Assembly: GCF_035207705.1 (NCBI RefSeq)
Contig: NZ_CP128187.1
Span: 682,001 to 746,000, forward strand
Source of the DNA: Maribacter sp. BPC-D8
GTDB lineage: Bacteria; Bacteroidota; Bacteroidia; Flavobacteriales; Flavobacteriaceae
DNA length: 64,000 nt
Reading direction: 5' to 3'
The notes beneath the pieces were generated by a model that saw only the letters and a list, made by a program, of their open reading frames with translations, searched no databases and was not told the DNA's origin. Below are positions 47,349 through 53,560 of this stretch, piece after piece. The position numbers and the translations under genes are program-made. Position 1 is the stretch's first letter; every line of letters begins with the position of its first letter.

Positions 47349-48206
47349 TTAAGCGGCATATTGATGCACGTAATCTGGTGTTTTATAATCTAAAGATAAA
47401 TGCAATCTTTTAGAGTTGTATAGTTTGATTGCATTTTTGGCTGCTTTTTTAGCATGTACCACGCTGGTAAAGGTTTGGTCAAGATAAAATTCATCTTTTA
47501 GAATACCGTTTACCCTTTCGGCTAGGGCGTTTTCATAGCAATGGTTTTCTTCAGTCATACTGATTTTAATTTTCTTTCTTTTTAGTATTTGGGTATAGAC
47601 ATTACTGCAATATTGAATACCTCTGTCGGAGTGATGAATAAGGCTGTCAATGTTCTTAGCATTGTAAATAGCTTTATTTAAAGCTCTGACACAACCTTTT
47701 AGTTCAAGACTATCACTCAGGTCGTATCCAACGATTTTACGGGAGTACATGTCCGTAATCAATGCCAGGTAACAGAATCCTTTTATGGTTCTGATATAGG
47801 TAATATCGGATGCCCAAACCTGATTAGGTCTATTGATCTTCAAGTCTTTTATAATGTTATTATACTTATAGAATCTGTGATATGAATTGGTAGTTCTACA
47901 GGAGTATCTCTTTCTTCTTATGAGCAAATTGTTTTCTCTTAAGATACTGAATAGCTGGTCTCTACCTACTTTAAGGTCGTACTTATAAAACTCATCTTTT
48001 AATGATCTCATGAGTTTTCTGGTGCCTTCTCTGGGCAGTGTTCTTCTACTTTGCCGGACAAGTTCGATTATATCCTGTTCTATCTGTTTTTTGATTAAAA
48101 ACCTTTTTTGGTATTTGTAATAGGCATCTCTTTTCAGATCAAAGGCATTACAGATAGTACCAATTGAATACAGCCTTTCATTACGGTTTATCGGTGCTAC
48201 TTTCAT
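47349..48206 (-). CDS. IS3-family transposase OrfB, copy 2
   Basis: The protein has 285 residues from ATG 48206. A TTG at 48209 is in frame but unlikely. It keeps the DDE set (VWASDITYIRT, HHSDRGIQYC, ENALAERVNG) and differs from copy 1 at only a few residues, for example ERLYS against ERLLS and CSNVYTQILKRKKIKIS against KKIEIS. Because of the A8 run it is no longer reachable by a simple -1 frameshift from orfA. Confidence 0.92.
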   Translation of the reverse strand: MKVAPINRNERLYSIGTICNAFDLKRDAYYKYQKRFLIKKQIEQDIIELVRQSRRTLPREGTRKLMRSLKDEFYKYDLKVGRDQLFSILRENNLLIRRKRYSCRTTNSYHRFYKYNNIIKDLKINRPNQVWASDITYIRTIKGFCYLALITDMYSRKIVGYDLSDSLELKGCVRALNKAIYNAKNIDSLIHHSDRGIQYCSNVYTQILKRKKIKISMTEENHCYENALAERVNGILKDEFYLDQTFTSVVHAKKAAKNAIKLYNSKRLHLSLDYKTPDYVHQYAA

Positions 48207-48219
48207 CAAGGCTTTATGT

Positions 48220-48600
48220 TTAAGTTTTTTTTAATTCCTCAACATCTCTATAGCCCAGGTTCTCAGCAGCGACCTCGAGATAGCTATCGGTCACCAGTTT
48301 GTCCAGGTCCTTTTTAATAAGAAGGTCCTTAAGTTGCTTTAGCTCTTTTTGCAGGGCTTTGATACGGGAAAGTTCATCGTCTGTTTGCACGGTTACACGG
48401 GTGTTCATTAGATCTTTACGATCGTACTTTTTTATCCATACGTTTATAGTACTGGATTGTATACCGTAAGTTAATGCAATTTGTCTTTTGGAATGGTTTC
48501 CTTTGGTTAGTTCTGCCAATACCTTGAGCTTAAAGCTCTCACTATAGCGTTTTACATATCCATCATTTTTATACATATACTTGAAGTGTTTTGTATACAT
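48220..48600 (-). CDS. IS3-family OrfA, copy 2 (frame altered at A8 run)
   Basis: The protein has 126 residues and is identical to copy 1 up to DVEELKK, then ends early (T, stop) because one A is missing in the run that normally allows frameshifting. A -1 shift here meets TGA just before the orfB start, so fusion would need +1 or -2 slippage, or transcript slippage. The helix-turn-helix and the zipper are intact. Confidence 0.92.
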   Translation of the reverse strand: MYTKHFKYMYKNDGYVKRYSESFKLKVLAELTKGNHSKRQIALTYGIQSSTINVWIKKYDRKDLMNTRVTVQTDDELSRIKALQKELKQLKDLLIKKDLDKLVTDSYLEVAAENLGYRDVEELKKT

Positions 48601-48624
48601 ATTTCAGGACGGGTCAAAATGCAC

Positions 48625-48811
48625 TACAACGTTCAGGCTATGATTAGTGCGGGGCGGAAATCCGACGGATTTCCTGTCTTGCGCTAAGCTAAACCTTTGG
48701 GTTTCGCTTTTTCTTTTTTTTGTCCAAAGCTAAATCCCAAAGATTTAGCGACATCATAAATATACACAGAACTTGGCACCTAAGCCCGCATTAAGTATAG
48801 GCATTGTTGTA
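48625..48811. repeat. attC-like palindromic element (R8)
   Basis: The boxes are TACAAC (48625-48630) and GTTGTA (48806-48811). The arms are GGCTATGATTAGTGCGG on the left and GCCTATACTTAATGCGG for the inverted right one, with lengths 22 and 20. Internal hairpins are the perfect GGAAATCC-GAC-GGATTTCC and GCTAAATC-CCAAA-GATTTAGC, the latter with a T/A pair where R5 and R7 have G/C. Confidence 0.9.
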
Positions 48812-48946
48812 ATCAGTAGTGACACGTATGAGTAAGGACGAACGATTGCGATTCTATAGTTTTTCCGTCCGAGTAAAGTCCATCTGCGTAACAGTTGCGT
48901 TTGAGTGAAGTCCATTTGCGCAAACTCGCTAATAGTCCATTGGGAA
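48812..48946. other. 135-bp spacer between element R8 and the small membrane protein gene
   Basis: It holds two direct copies of GAGT(A/G)AAGTCCAT(C/T)TGCG about 34 bases apart. All three minus frames are partly open here, but none gives a convincing protein. It could be the decayed 3' part of the upstream gene. Confidence 0.35.
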
Positions 48947-49249
48947 TTAGATTCCGTTCGCATTTAGAAATGGTATAGAAATAGCAATTCCCACAACTAA
49001 CACAATTGCCATTTGATATTTCTTTTTTGCAGAATCTGCTACACCGCAAAATATAACTGTGCTTAGCACCAAATAAATTAATGACATGTATAGATCAATT
49101 TTCACTCCAAACATACCCGTAAACATTAAAGAAAGTACAATATTGAAACTCCAATAAGTTGAAAGATGATTATTAAAACTCATGTAAAAAATCACAGAAT
49201 TAACTATCAAATAAATGATGGAAAAGATAATTACATTCTTAGTTGGCAT
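48947..49249 (-). CDS. Small membrane protein, unknown (array gene)
   Basis: The protein has 100 residues from ATG 49249, 19 bases from the left box of R9. Four hydrophobic segments alternate with short loops (NVIIFSIIYLIVNSVIF, LMFTGMFG and VVGIAISIPF). The family is unknown. The gap of 135 bases to R8 is longer than for other cassettes, so the gene may once have been longer. Confidence 0.5.
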   Translation of the reverse strand: MPTKNVIIFSIIYLIVNSVIFYMSFNNHLSTYWSFNIVLSLMFTGMFGVKIDLYMSLIYLVLSTVIFCGVADSAKKKYQMAIVLVVGIAISIPFLNANGI

Positions 49250-49268
49250 TTAATTTTGAGCTATTGAT

Positions 49269-49462
49269 TACAACGTTTTGGCTAAGCGTAGTGCGGAGGC
49301 AAGGAAACTTTTCGTTTCCGTCTGCCGACGTAGCTAAAGCTTATTGTTTTGCTTTTTCTTTTTTTGTCCAAAGCTAAATCCATAAGATTTAGCGACATTA
49401 TAAATATACACAGACCTTTCGGTTTTGCCCTAAAGTCCGCATTACGTTTAGGCTGTGTTGTA
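49269..49462. repeat. attC-like palindromic element (R9), best-preserved copy
   Basis: The boxes are TACAAC (49269-49274) and GTTGTA (49457-49462). The arms are GGCTAAGCGTAGTGCGG on the left and GCCTAAACGTAATGCGG for the inverted right one, 22 and 20 bases from the AAC. Internal hairpins are GGAAAC-TTTTC-GTTTCC and GCTAAATC-CATAA-GATTTAGC. It lies 8 bases from the stop of the gene at 49471. Confidence 0.9.
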
Positions 49463-49470
49463 CACCGTTT

Positions 49471-50040
49471 TTACTCGCACGAATTAAGAGTCAACCATTC
49501 CACACAAACCGTTTTTTCCACTTCATCAAATTCAAAATCCGTTATCTTATTTTCGCCTGAACAGTTTAGTAAAATGTAATCATCGGATAAGTTATTCGTG
49601 TAATCATATCCCAGTAGATTAGCATAATGTTTGATTGGTAAGCATTGTTTTTTGTCCATAACATCAAGTTCATTAAACTCCTCTATCGAAATGCTTTTGT
49701 AAACAGGCAACCTTATTTTCCCCAAGTCAATTTTTGTCGAGTCAGTTACTTTTATATTTTTTATTATAACTTCAAGTTCTTTAAAATCAGAAGGGTCAAA
49801 TCCTTGATTTAAATTAATTACAAGGTCAAATGTTTTTTCACTTTTAGGTAGTTTCAAATAGAAATTCCCGTCAAAATCAGCGGTTGATTTTTCAGTTCCA
49901 TTTAGAATATAAATTTTAGCTCCAGGATATTCGGTTCCATCCCGAAACAGTTGTCCAGATATTTGCGCATTGGCAATTCCGCTGAATATTAATACTAAAA
50001 TTGATATGTAAAATGTCTTTCTCAAAATGGTGTACAACAT
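49471..50040 (-). CDS. Exported protein with carboxypeptidase-regulatory-like domain (first array gene)
   Basis: The frame is open from ATG 50094, but ATG 50040 is preferred because it gives 189 residues with a normal signal peptide (KTFYISILVLIFSGIANAQ). The mature N-terminus, ISGQLFRDGTEYPGAKIYIL followed by TADFDGNFYLKLP, is the beta-sandwich pattern of CarboxypepD_reg-like domains, typical at the start of Bacteroidota surface proteins. The C-terminus carries four cysteines. The start codon overlaps a box GTTGTA (on the minus strand, ATGTTGTAC), so the gene begins exactly at a presumed cassette border. Confidence 0.7.
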   Translation of the reverse strand: MLYTILRKTFYISILVLIFSGIANAQISGQLFRDGTEYPGAKIYILNGTEKSTADFDGNFYLKLPKSEKTFDLVINLNQGFDPSDFKELEVIIKNIKVTDSTKIDLGKIRLPVYKSISIEEFNELDVMDKKQCLPIKHYANLLGYDYTNNLSDDYILLNCSGENKITDFEFDEVEKTVCVEWLTLNSCE

Positions 50041-50110
50041 AGTATATATAACATTAATGTTATATATACCTCCAATATAGAATATATATAACATATGATA
50101 TATATATCTT
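50033..50110. repeat. Head of the array: TACAAC box next to a perfect 28-bp palindrome
   Basis: TACAAC at 50033-50038 is followed at once by the perfect palindrome GTATATATAACATT / AATGTTATATATAC (50042-50069). A partial second copy, TATATATAACAT, lies near 50083. No gene lies between here and the kinase gene at 50357. As the upstream end of the array it is the place where an attI-like primary site would be expected. The box and palindrome are seen directly; the attI idea is inference. Confidence 0.45.
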
Positions 50111-50180
50111 TTATAAATTTCTAAGAGTCAAGGGGATTTTGAAGCAATTGAAAAAACAATAGTCTCAGTTAAATTAAAAT

Positions 50181-50210
50181 ACAATTCAGAACCTAGAAAT
50201 AACAATTCAG
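50181..50210 (+). promoter_or_regulatory. Candidate LytTR-regulator binding site upstream of the kinase gene
   Basis: ACAATTCAG occurs at 50181-50189 and again at 50202-50210, exactly 21 bases (two helical turns) apart. Direct 9-bp repeats with a 12-base spacer are the known binding arrangement of LytTR-domain regulators. The site lies 147 bases before the kinase start, in the locus that also encodes such a regulator. Confidence 0.6.
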
Positions 50211-50356
50211 TCCCTATTTTTTTAAATTCAATGGAAAAGGGGTCAAGTTTGCTTTTCAATAGGGCGTCTATAGAAAGAATTATACTTCTAAAAGGAAATT
50301 CCTAAATTTAAAAACCCGAAGTTAGCATATTAAGATTCGCATATAAAGCATATTCA

Positions 50357-51679
50357 ATGAGTACTCTTTTAAAAGTATTTAAGTACAGCACTATAATTTC
50401 TGTTGCCATTATTTTGGTTGAACGAGTTATGAGTTGGGGTGAATCTTTTATCTGGGCAGAACAAGTTGAACATATAATTATTGTCATAGGTATATCTACA
50501 ATATTGACAGTAATTAATATATATTATGAGGCATATATTTCTAAAAAGTATACTTGGGATGAAGCTCCAAAAAAGAGATTAATTTTTGGTTCATTAGGTT
50601 CAATTACCATTATAGTCGTTGCCTATTGGCTACTTAGAATGTTGCTTTTTGTTGGCTATTTTAATAGACCACTAGCAGATTTTATTTTAAACGAAGATCG
50701 AGGGACCTATTTGGTATTTATAATAGTTGCTGTATTTATCTCATTGTTTATACATGCCTTTCACTTCTACAAAGCATTACAAGACACCAAAGTAAAAGAA
50801 CAGAAAATTATAGCAGGTTCTGCATCTGCAAAGTTCGATGCTTTAAAAAATCAGCTAGATCCGCATTTTCTATTCAATAGCTTAAACGTATTAACAAGCC
50901 TTATAGAAGAGGATCCTATGCAGGCACAAAAGTTTACGACTTCGCTATCAAAAGTATATAGATATGTGTTAGAGCAGAAGAGTAAGAACCTTATTTCTGT
51001 AGATGAAGAATTAAAGTTTGCAAGAACCTATGTTCGCCTATTAAAAATGCGTTTCGAAGACAGTATTATATTCGAGATTCCTGATGCTGCACTCAACCCC
51101 GAAGCTAAAATAGTACCCCTGTCGCTGCAGTTATTATTAGAGAATGCGGTGAAGCACAATGTGGTAACATCCTCAAAACCATTACATATTAGAATTTATG
51201 AAGAAGACGACTATTTATATGTCGTTAACAATCTTCAAGAAAAACAGGTGGTTAAAAAGAGTAGTGGTGTGGGGCTGCAAAATATTCGTCAGCGTTATGC
51301 CATTCTCACGAAAAAGGAAATGCAAATCTTTAAAACAAATAAGGAATTTAAAGTGCGCCTACCGATGTTAATGAACGAAATTTCGTTTCGAGAAACCCAA
51401 GATTCTCATATAAGTGCCAAGCGCTACGAGAAGGCTAAAGAGCGCGTAGAGCTTATTAAAGGCTTCTATGGTAACTTGACCTCATATTGTATTGTAATAC
51501 CAGTACTTGCCTTTATAAACTATAGAACTACCAGTTTTGTTTGGGTTATTTTCCCTGCCATTGGTTGGGGAATTGGTTTACTAGCTCATGGCTTAAAGGC
51601 CTATGGTTTAAATCCGTTATTTGGTAGTAACTGGGAAGAAAGAAAAATTAAGGAACTCATGGAGAAAGATAATTTCTAA
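50357..51679 (+). CDS. LytS/YehU-type sensor histidine kinase with C-terminal 2TM domain
   Basis: The protein has 440 residues. About four hydrophobic helices lie in residues 10-140. The phosphoacceptor region of the His_kinase family follows, LKNQLDPHFLFNSLNVLTSL, then the N-box LQLLLENAVKHNV and the G-box SSGVGLQNIRQRY. After the catalytic domain comes a complete 2TM domain (KAKERVELIKGFYGN...NWEERKIKELM) of the same kind as the small proteins downstream. This fusion ties the 2TM family to kinase signalling. It is the partner of the LytTR regulator at 53961. Confidence 0.9.
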   Translation: MSTLLKVFKYSTIISVAIILVERVMSWGESFIWAEQVEHIIIVIGISTILTVINIYYEAYISKKYTWDEAPKKRLIFGSLGSITIIVVAYWLLRMLLFVGYFNRPLADFILNEDRGTYLVFIIVAVFISLFIHAFHFYKALQDTKVKEQKIIAGSASAKFDALKNQLDPHFLFNSLNVLTSLIEEDPMQAQKFTTSLSKVYRYVLEQKSKNLISVDEELKFARTYVRLLKMRFEDSIIFEIPDAALNPEAKIVPLSLQLLLENAVKHNVVTSSKPLHIRIYEEDDYLYVVNNLQEKQVVKKSSGVGLQNIRQRYAILTKKEMQIFKTNKEFKVRLPMLMNEISFRETQDSHISAKRYEKAKERVELIKGFYGNLTSYCIVIPVLAFINYRTTSFVWVIFPAIGWGIGLLAHGLKAYGLNPLFGSNWEERKIKELMEKDNF

Positions 51680-51701
51680 ATGAATTTTAAAACATTACAC
51701 T

Positions 51702-52154
51702 ATGAAGCTAACAAAAGAGATAAAAGCAGCTATAGGCGATAGTGTATTGTGTTGGCTGGCAACATCTTCTGCCGATAACATGCCCAATGTATCACCCAAA
51801 GAAATATTCTGTTATTTTGAAGACGATACTATTATAGTAGCAAATATAGCTTCGCCACAAACCGTTAAAAATATAAGAGCGAATAAAAATGTGTGTATCA
51901 GTTTTATAGACATTTTAAAGCAGAAAGGATTCCAGTTGAAGGGTGTTGCCGAGATTATAGAGAAATCAGATACAGACTTCTCAAAGATGGAAAAAATGCT
52001 TCTACACCTTACTGAAGGCAAGTTTCCGTTTGCTACAATAACCAAGGTTACCATCACTAGTTCAAAGCCTATTATAGCACCTAAATACCTGCTGTATCCT
52101 AATACTACAGAACAACAACAGATAGAGAGTGCAAAGAAATTGTATGGATTTTAA
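51702..52154 (+). CDS. Pyridoxamine 5'-phosphate oxidase-like flavin-binding protein
   Basis: The protein has 150 residues. The split-barrel PNPOx-like fold is indicated by VLCWLATSSADNMPNVSPKE, VANIASPQTVKNIRANKNV and CISFIDILKQKGFQLKGVAE. Such proteins bind FMN, F420 or heme; the cofactor and substrate here are unknown. It lies between the kinase gene and the 2TM run on the same strand (22-base gap to the kinase) and is separated from the 2TM genes by a second regulator site. Confidence 0.75.
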   Translation: MKLTKEIKAAIGDSVLCWLATSSADNMPNVSPKEIFCYFEDDTIIVANIASPQTVKNIRANKNVCISFIDILKQKGFQLKGVAEIIEKSDTDFSKMEKMLLHLTEGKFPFATITKVTITSSKPIIAPKYLLYPNTTEQQQIESAKKLYGF

Positions 52155-52184
52155 AGGTTTTCGTACCTATAAACATCACATTTT

Positions 52185-52214
52185 ACAATTCAGTCATTAA
52201 AAATTACAACTGGG
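52185..52214 (+). promoter_or_regulatory. Second candidate LytTR-regulator binding site, upstream of the 2TM gene run
   Basis: ACAATTCAG at 52185-52193 is followed 21 bases later by ACAACTGGG at 52206-52214. The geometry is the same as at 50181-50210, and the first half-site is identical. It lies 83 bases before the first 2TM gene, so the regulator probably controls the 2TM genes and itself. Confidence 0.6.
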
Positions 52215-52296
52215 TATTTCATTTTTTTTAAACCTGGGTTATCTGCCGAAATTTGAAGTATAGCAATCAAATAACAATAACCTAAAACATATAAAG

Positions 52297-52581
52297 ATGG
52301 AATCATACTTCACAAACGACAATAATTATAAGTACGAAAAGGCAAAAGAAAAAGTAGAAGCAATAAAGGGCTTCTACGGTAATTTACTAGCATACTGCAT
52401 CGTAATTCCGATTTTGGCATATATTAATTACTCGACCACTAGTTTCCCTTGGGTAATATTTCCGGCATTGGGCTGGGGTTTCGGATTGGTAATGAACGGA
52501 CTCTATGCCTACGGGTATAACCCATTATTCGGTAAGAATTGGGAAGAGAGAAAGATCAAAGAATTCATGCAAGAATCATAA
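52297..52581 (+). CDS. 2TM domain protein 1
   Basis: The protein has 94 residues: an amphipathic start (YKYEKAKEKVEAIKGFYGN), two hydrophobic helices (about 32-48 and 54-72), and the conserved tail NPLFGKNWEERKIKEFM. The whole matches the C-terminal domain of the kinase at 50357 nearly position by position. 2TM-domain proteins (PF13239-type) are common in Bacteroidota near LytTR systems. Their biochemical role is unknown. It is the first of five tandem genes. Confidence 0.85.
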   Translation: MESYFTNDNNYKYEKAKEKVEAIKGFYGNLLAYCIVIPILAYINYSTTSFPWVIFPALGWGFGLVMNGLYAYGYNPLFGKNWEERKIKEFMQES

Positions 52582-52599
52582 CCTAAAAGACTAAAGATC

Positions 52600-52890
52600 A
52601 TGGAAAACACAAAATATAATAGAGCAAAAGAAAGAGTTGAAGAAATTAAAACATTTTATGGCAAAGTAGCATCTGCTATTGTAACCATTTTAATTGTAGC
52701 CGCAATCAACTATTACTTGAATGAATGGAGGCATGCCTGGTTTCTTTGGGTAGTATTCGGATTAAGCATTAGCTTGTTTTTTAAAGCAAATAAAATCTTT
52801 AACTTGAATCCGTTTATGAATCGCGATTGGGAAGAAAGAAAATTACAGGAGTTTTTACAACAAGAAGAAAGTAGAAAAAGATGGAACTAA
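52600..52890 (+). CDS. 2TM domain protein 2
   Basis: The protein has 96 residues with the same layout: KYNRAKERVEEIKTFYGKVA, two hydrophobic helices, and NPFMNRDWEERKLQEFLQ. It follows the first copy by 18 bases and overlaps the start of the third by 10 bases, so the run is translationally coupled. The second helix is shorter and more polar at its ends than in copy 1. Confidence 0.82.
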   Translation: MENTKYNRAKERVEEIKTFYGKVASAIVTILIVAAINYYLNEWRHAWFLWVVFGLSISLFFKANKIFNLNPFMNRDWEERKLQEFLQQEESRKRWN

Positions 52891-53219
52891 ACGAATTTGA
52901 ACAATCAGATAAATTGCTGAGAGCCCAAAAAAAGGTAAAAGAATTGAAAGGGTTTTATATTCACTTGCTTGTTTACGTACTTGTGAATCTCTTTCTTATG
53001 ACTATTACCATAATGGGTATCATGTCTGGCGGAGCTTCATTTTCAGAGGCACTATTTAACTTCGGTACATTTTCTACTCCGTTTTTCTGGGGAATAGGTT
53101 TGGCTTTTCATGCAGCTAAAGTATTTGGTTATAGTCCTTTCTTTAGTAAAGATTGGGAGCAACGCCAAATCAGCAAGTATGTAGAGCAAGATAAAAAGGA
53201 TGCCGAAAAATTTAGATAA
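52881..53219 (+). CDS. 2TM domain protein 3
   Basis: The protein has 112 residues: LLRAQKKVKELKGFYIHLLV, two hydrophobic helices separated by a longer loop (GGASFSEALFNFGTFSTPFF), and SPFFSKDWEQRQISKYVEQD. It is closest to copy 4, so these two are probably the youngest duplication in the run. The start lies inside the end of copy 2. Confidence 0.85.
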   Translation: MELNEFEQSDKLLRAQKKVKELKGFYIHLLVYVLVNLFLMTITIMGIMSGGASFSEALFNFGTFSTPFFWGIGLAFHAAKVFGYSPFFSKDWEQRQISKYVEQDKKDAEKFR

Positions 53220-53220
53220 T

Positions 53221-53559
53221 ATGAACGTTTCAATGGTTGATAAGACTAATGCATTAGCAAATGCAGAAAAGAAGGTTAAAGATTTGAAAGGTTTTTATAT
53301 TCATTTAACCGTTTACATTTTGGCAAACATTATTATAGTTGCAATGAATGTAATGATAAGAATATGGGAAGGAGAATCTTTATATGAAGCAGTGGTGAAT
53401 TTTGGCACTTTTATAATTCCTTTTTTCTGGGGAATAGGATTGGTTTTTCATGCAGTCAAAGTCTTTGATTACCATCCGTTTTTAGGAAAGGATTGGGAAG
53501 CTCGCCAAATAAGTAAATACATTGAGGAAGATAAACGTGAATTTGAAAAATATAGATAA
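53221..53559 (+). CDS. 2TM domain protein 4
   Basis: ATG 53221, one base after the TAA of copy 3, is chosen over an upstream ATG at 53200 that would overlap copy 3. The product has 112 residues: LANAEKKVKDLKGFYIHLTV, two helices around a loop with GESLYEAVVNFGTFIIPFFW, and HPFLGKDWEARQISKYIEED. It is a clear duplicate of copy 3. Confidence 0.85.
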   Translation: MNVSMVDKTNALANAEKKVKDLKGFYIHLTVYILANIIIVAMNVMIRIWEGESLYEAVVNFGTFIIPFFWGIGLVFHAVKVFDYHPFLGKDWEARQISKYIEEDKREFEKYR

Positions 53560-53560
53560 T

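Larger units (their letters stand above)
47310..48616. mobile_element. IS3-family insertion sequence, copy 2 (1307 bp)
   Basis: It has the same ends as copy 1 (TGTCACGTCC on the left, GGACGGGTCA on the right), flanked by the 3-bp duplication AAA (47307-47309 and 48617-48619). Scattered substitutions separate it from copy 1, so neither is a fresh copy of the other. It lacks one A in the slippery run (A8 instead of A9). It sits at a cassette border, 8 bases from the left box of element R8. Confidence 0.95.
25173..50040 (-). other. Integron-like unidirectional cassette array
   Basis: Every gene from 25173 to 50040 is on the minus strand, including the inserted IS. Most encode proteins of 80-450 residues without core functions. 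Seven junctions between 42.9 and 49.5 kb each hold one imperfect palindrome of common design, always in the same orientation and placed between one gene's stop and the next gene's start. Further degenerate copies occur at 41.9, 33.3, 24.97 and 21.3 kb. A ParDE module lies inside, as in chromosomal integrons. No tyrosine recombinase is found in the window. The cassette interpretation is inference; the arrangement is seen directly. Confidence 0.6.

Noticed and set aside
48754..49049. Two further reverse-strand frames (48754-48963 and 48813-49049)
   Set aside because: They overlap element R8 or the end of the small membrane protein gene, and neither shows a recognisable protein. A frameshifted longer gene is possible but cannot be shown.
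42910..49462. Palindromic elements as ordinary MITEs
   Set aside because: Not excluded, but there are no constant target duplications. All copies share one orientation relative to the genes and sit exactly between stop and next start, and the outer sequence varies while the shape is kept.
20162..50040. Polymorphic toxin island
   Set aside because: SUKH-like, DUF2931-like and WG-repeat proteins would fit immunity genes, but no secreted toxin, Rhs/Hcp/VgrG or T6SS/T9SS effector gene is present.
25173..50356. Integron integrase or other tyrosine recombinase
   Set aside because: No protein in the window has the R...HxxR...Y set. The only recombination enzymes are the two IS3 transposases, so mobility of the array in this genome is not shown.
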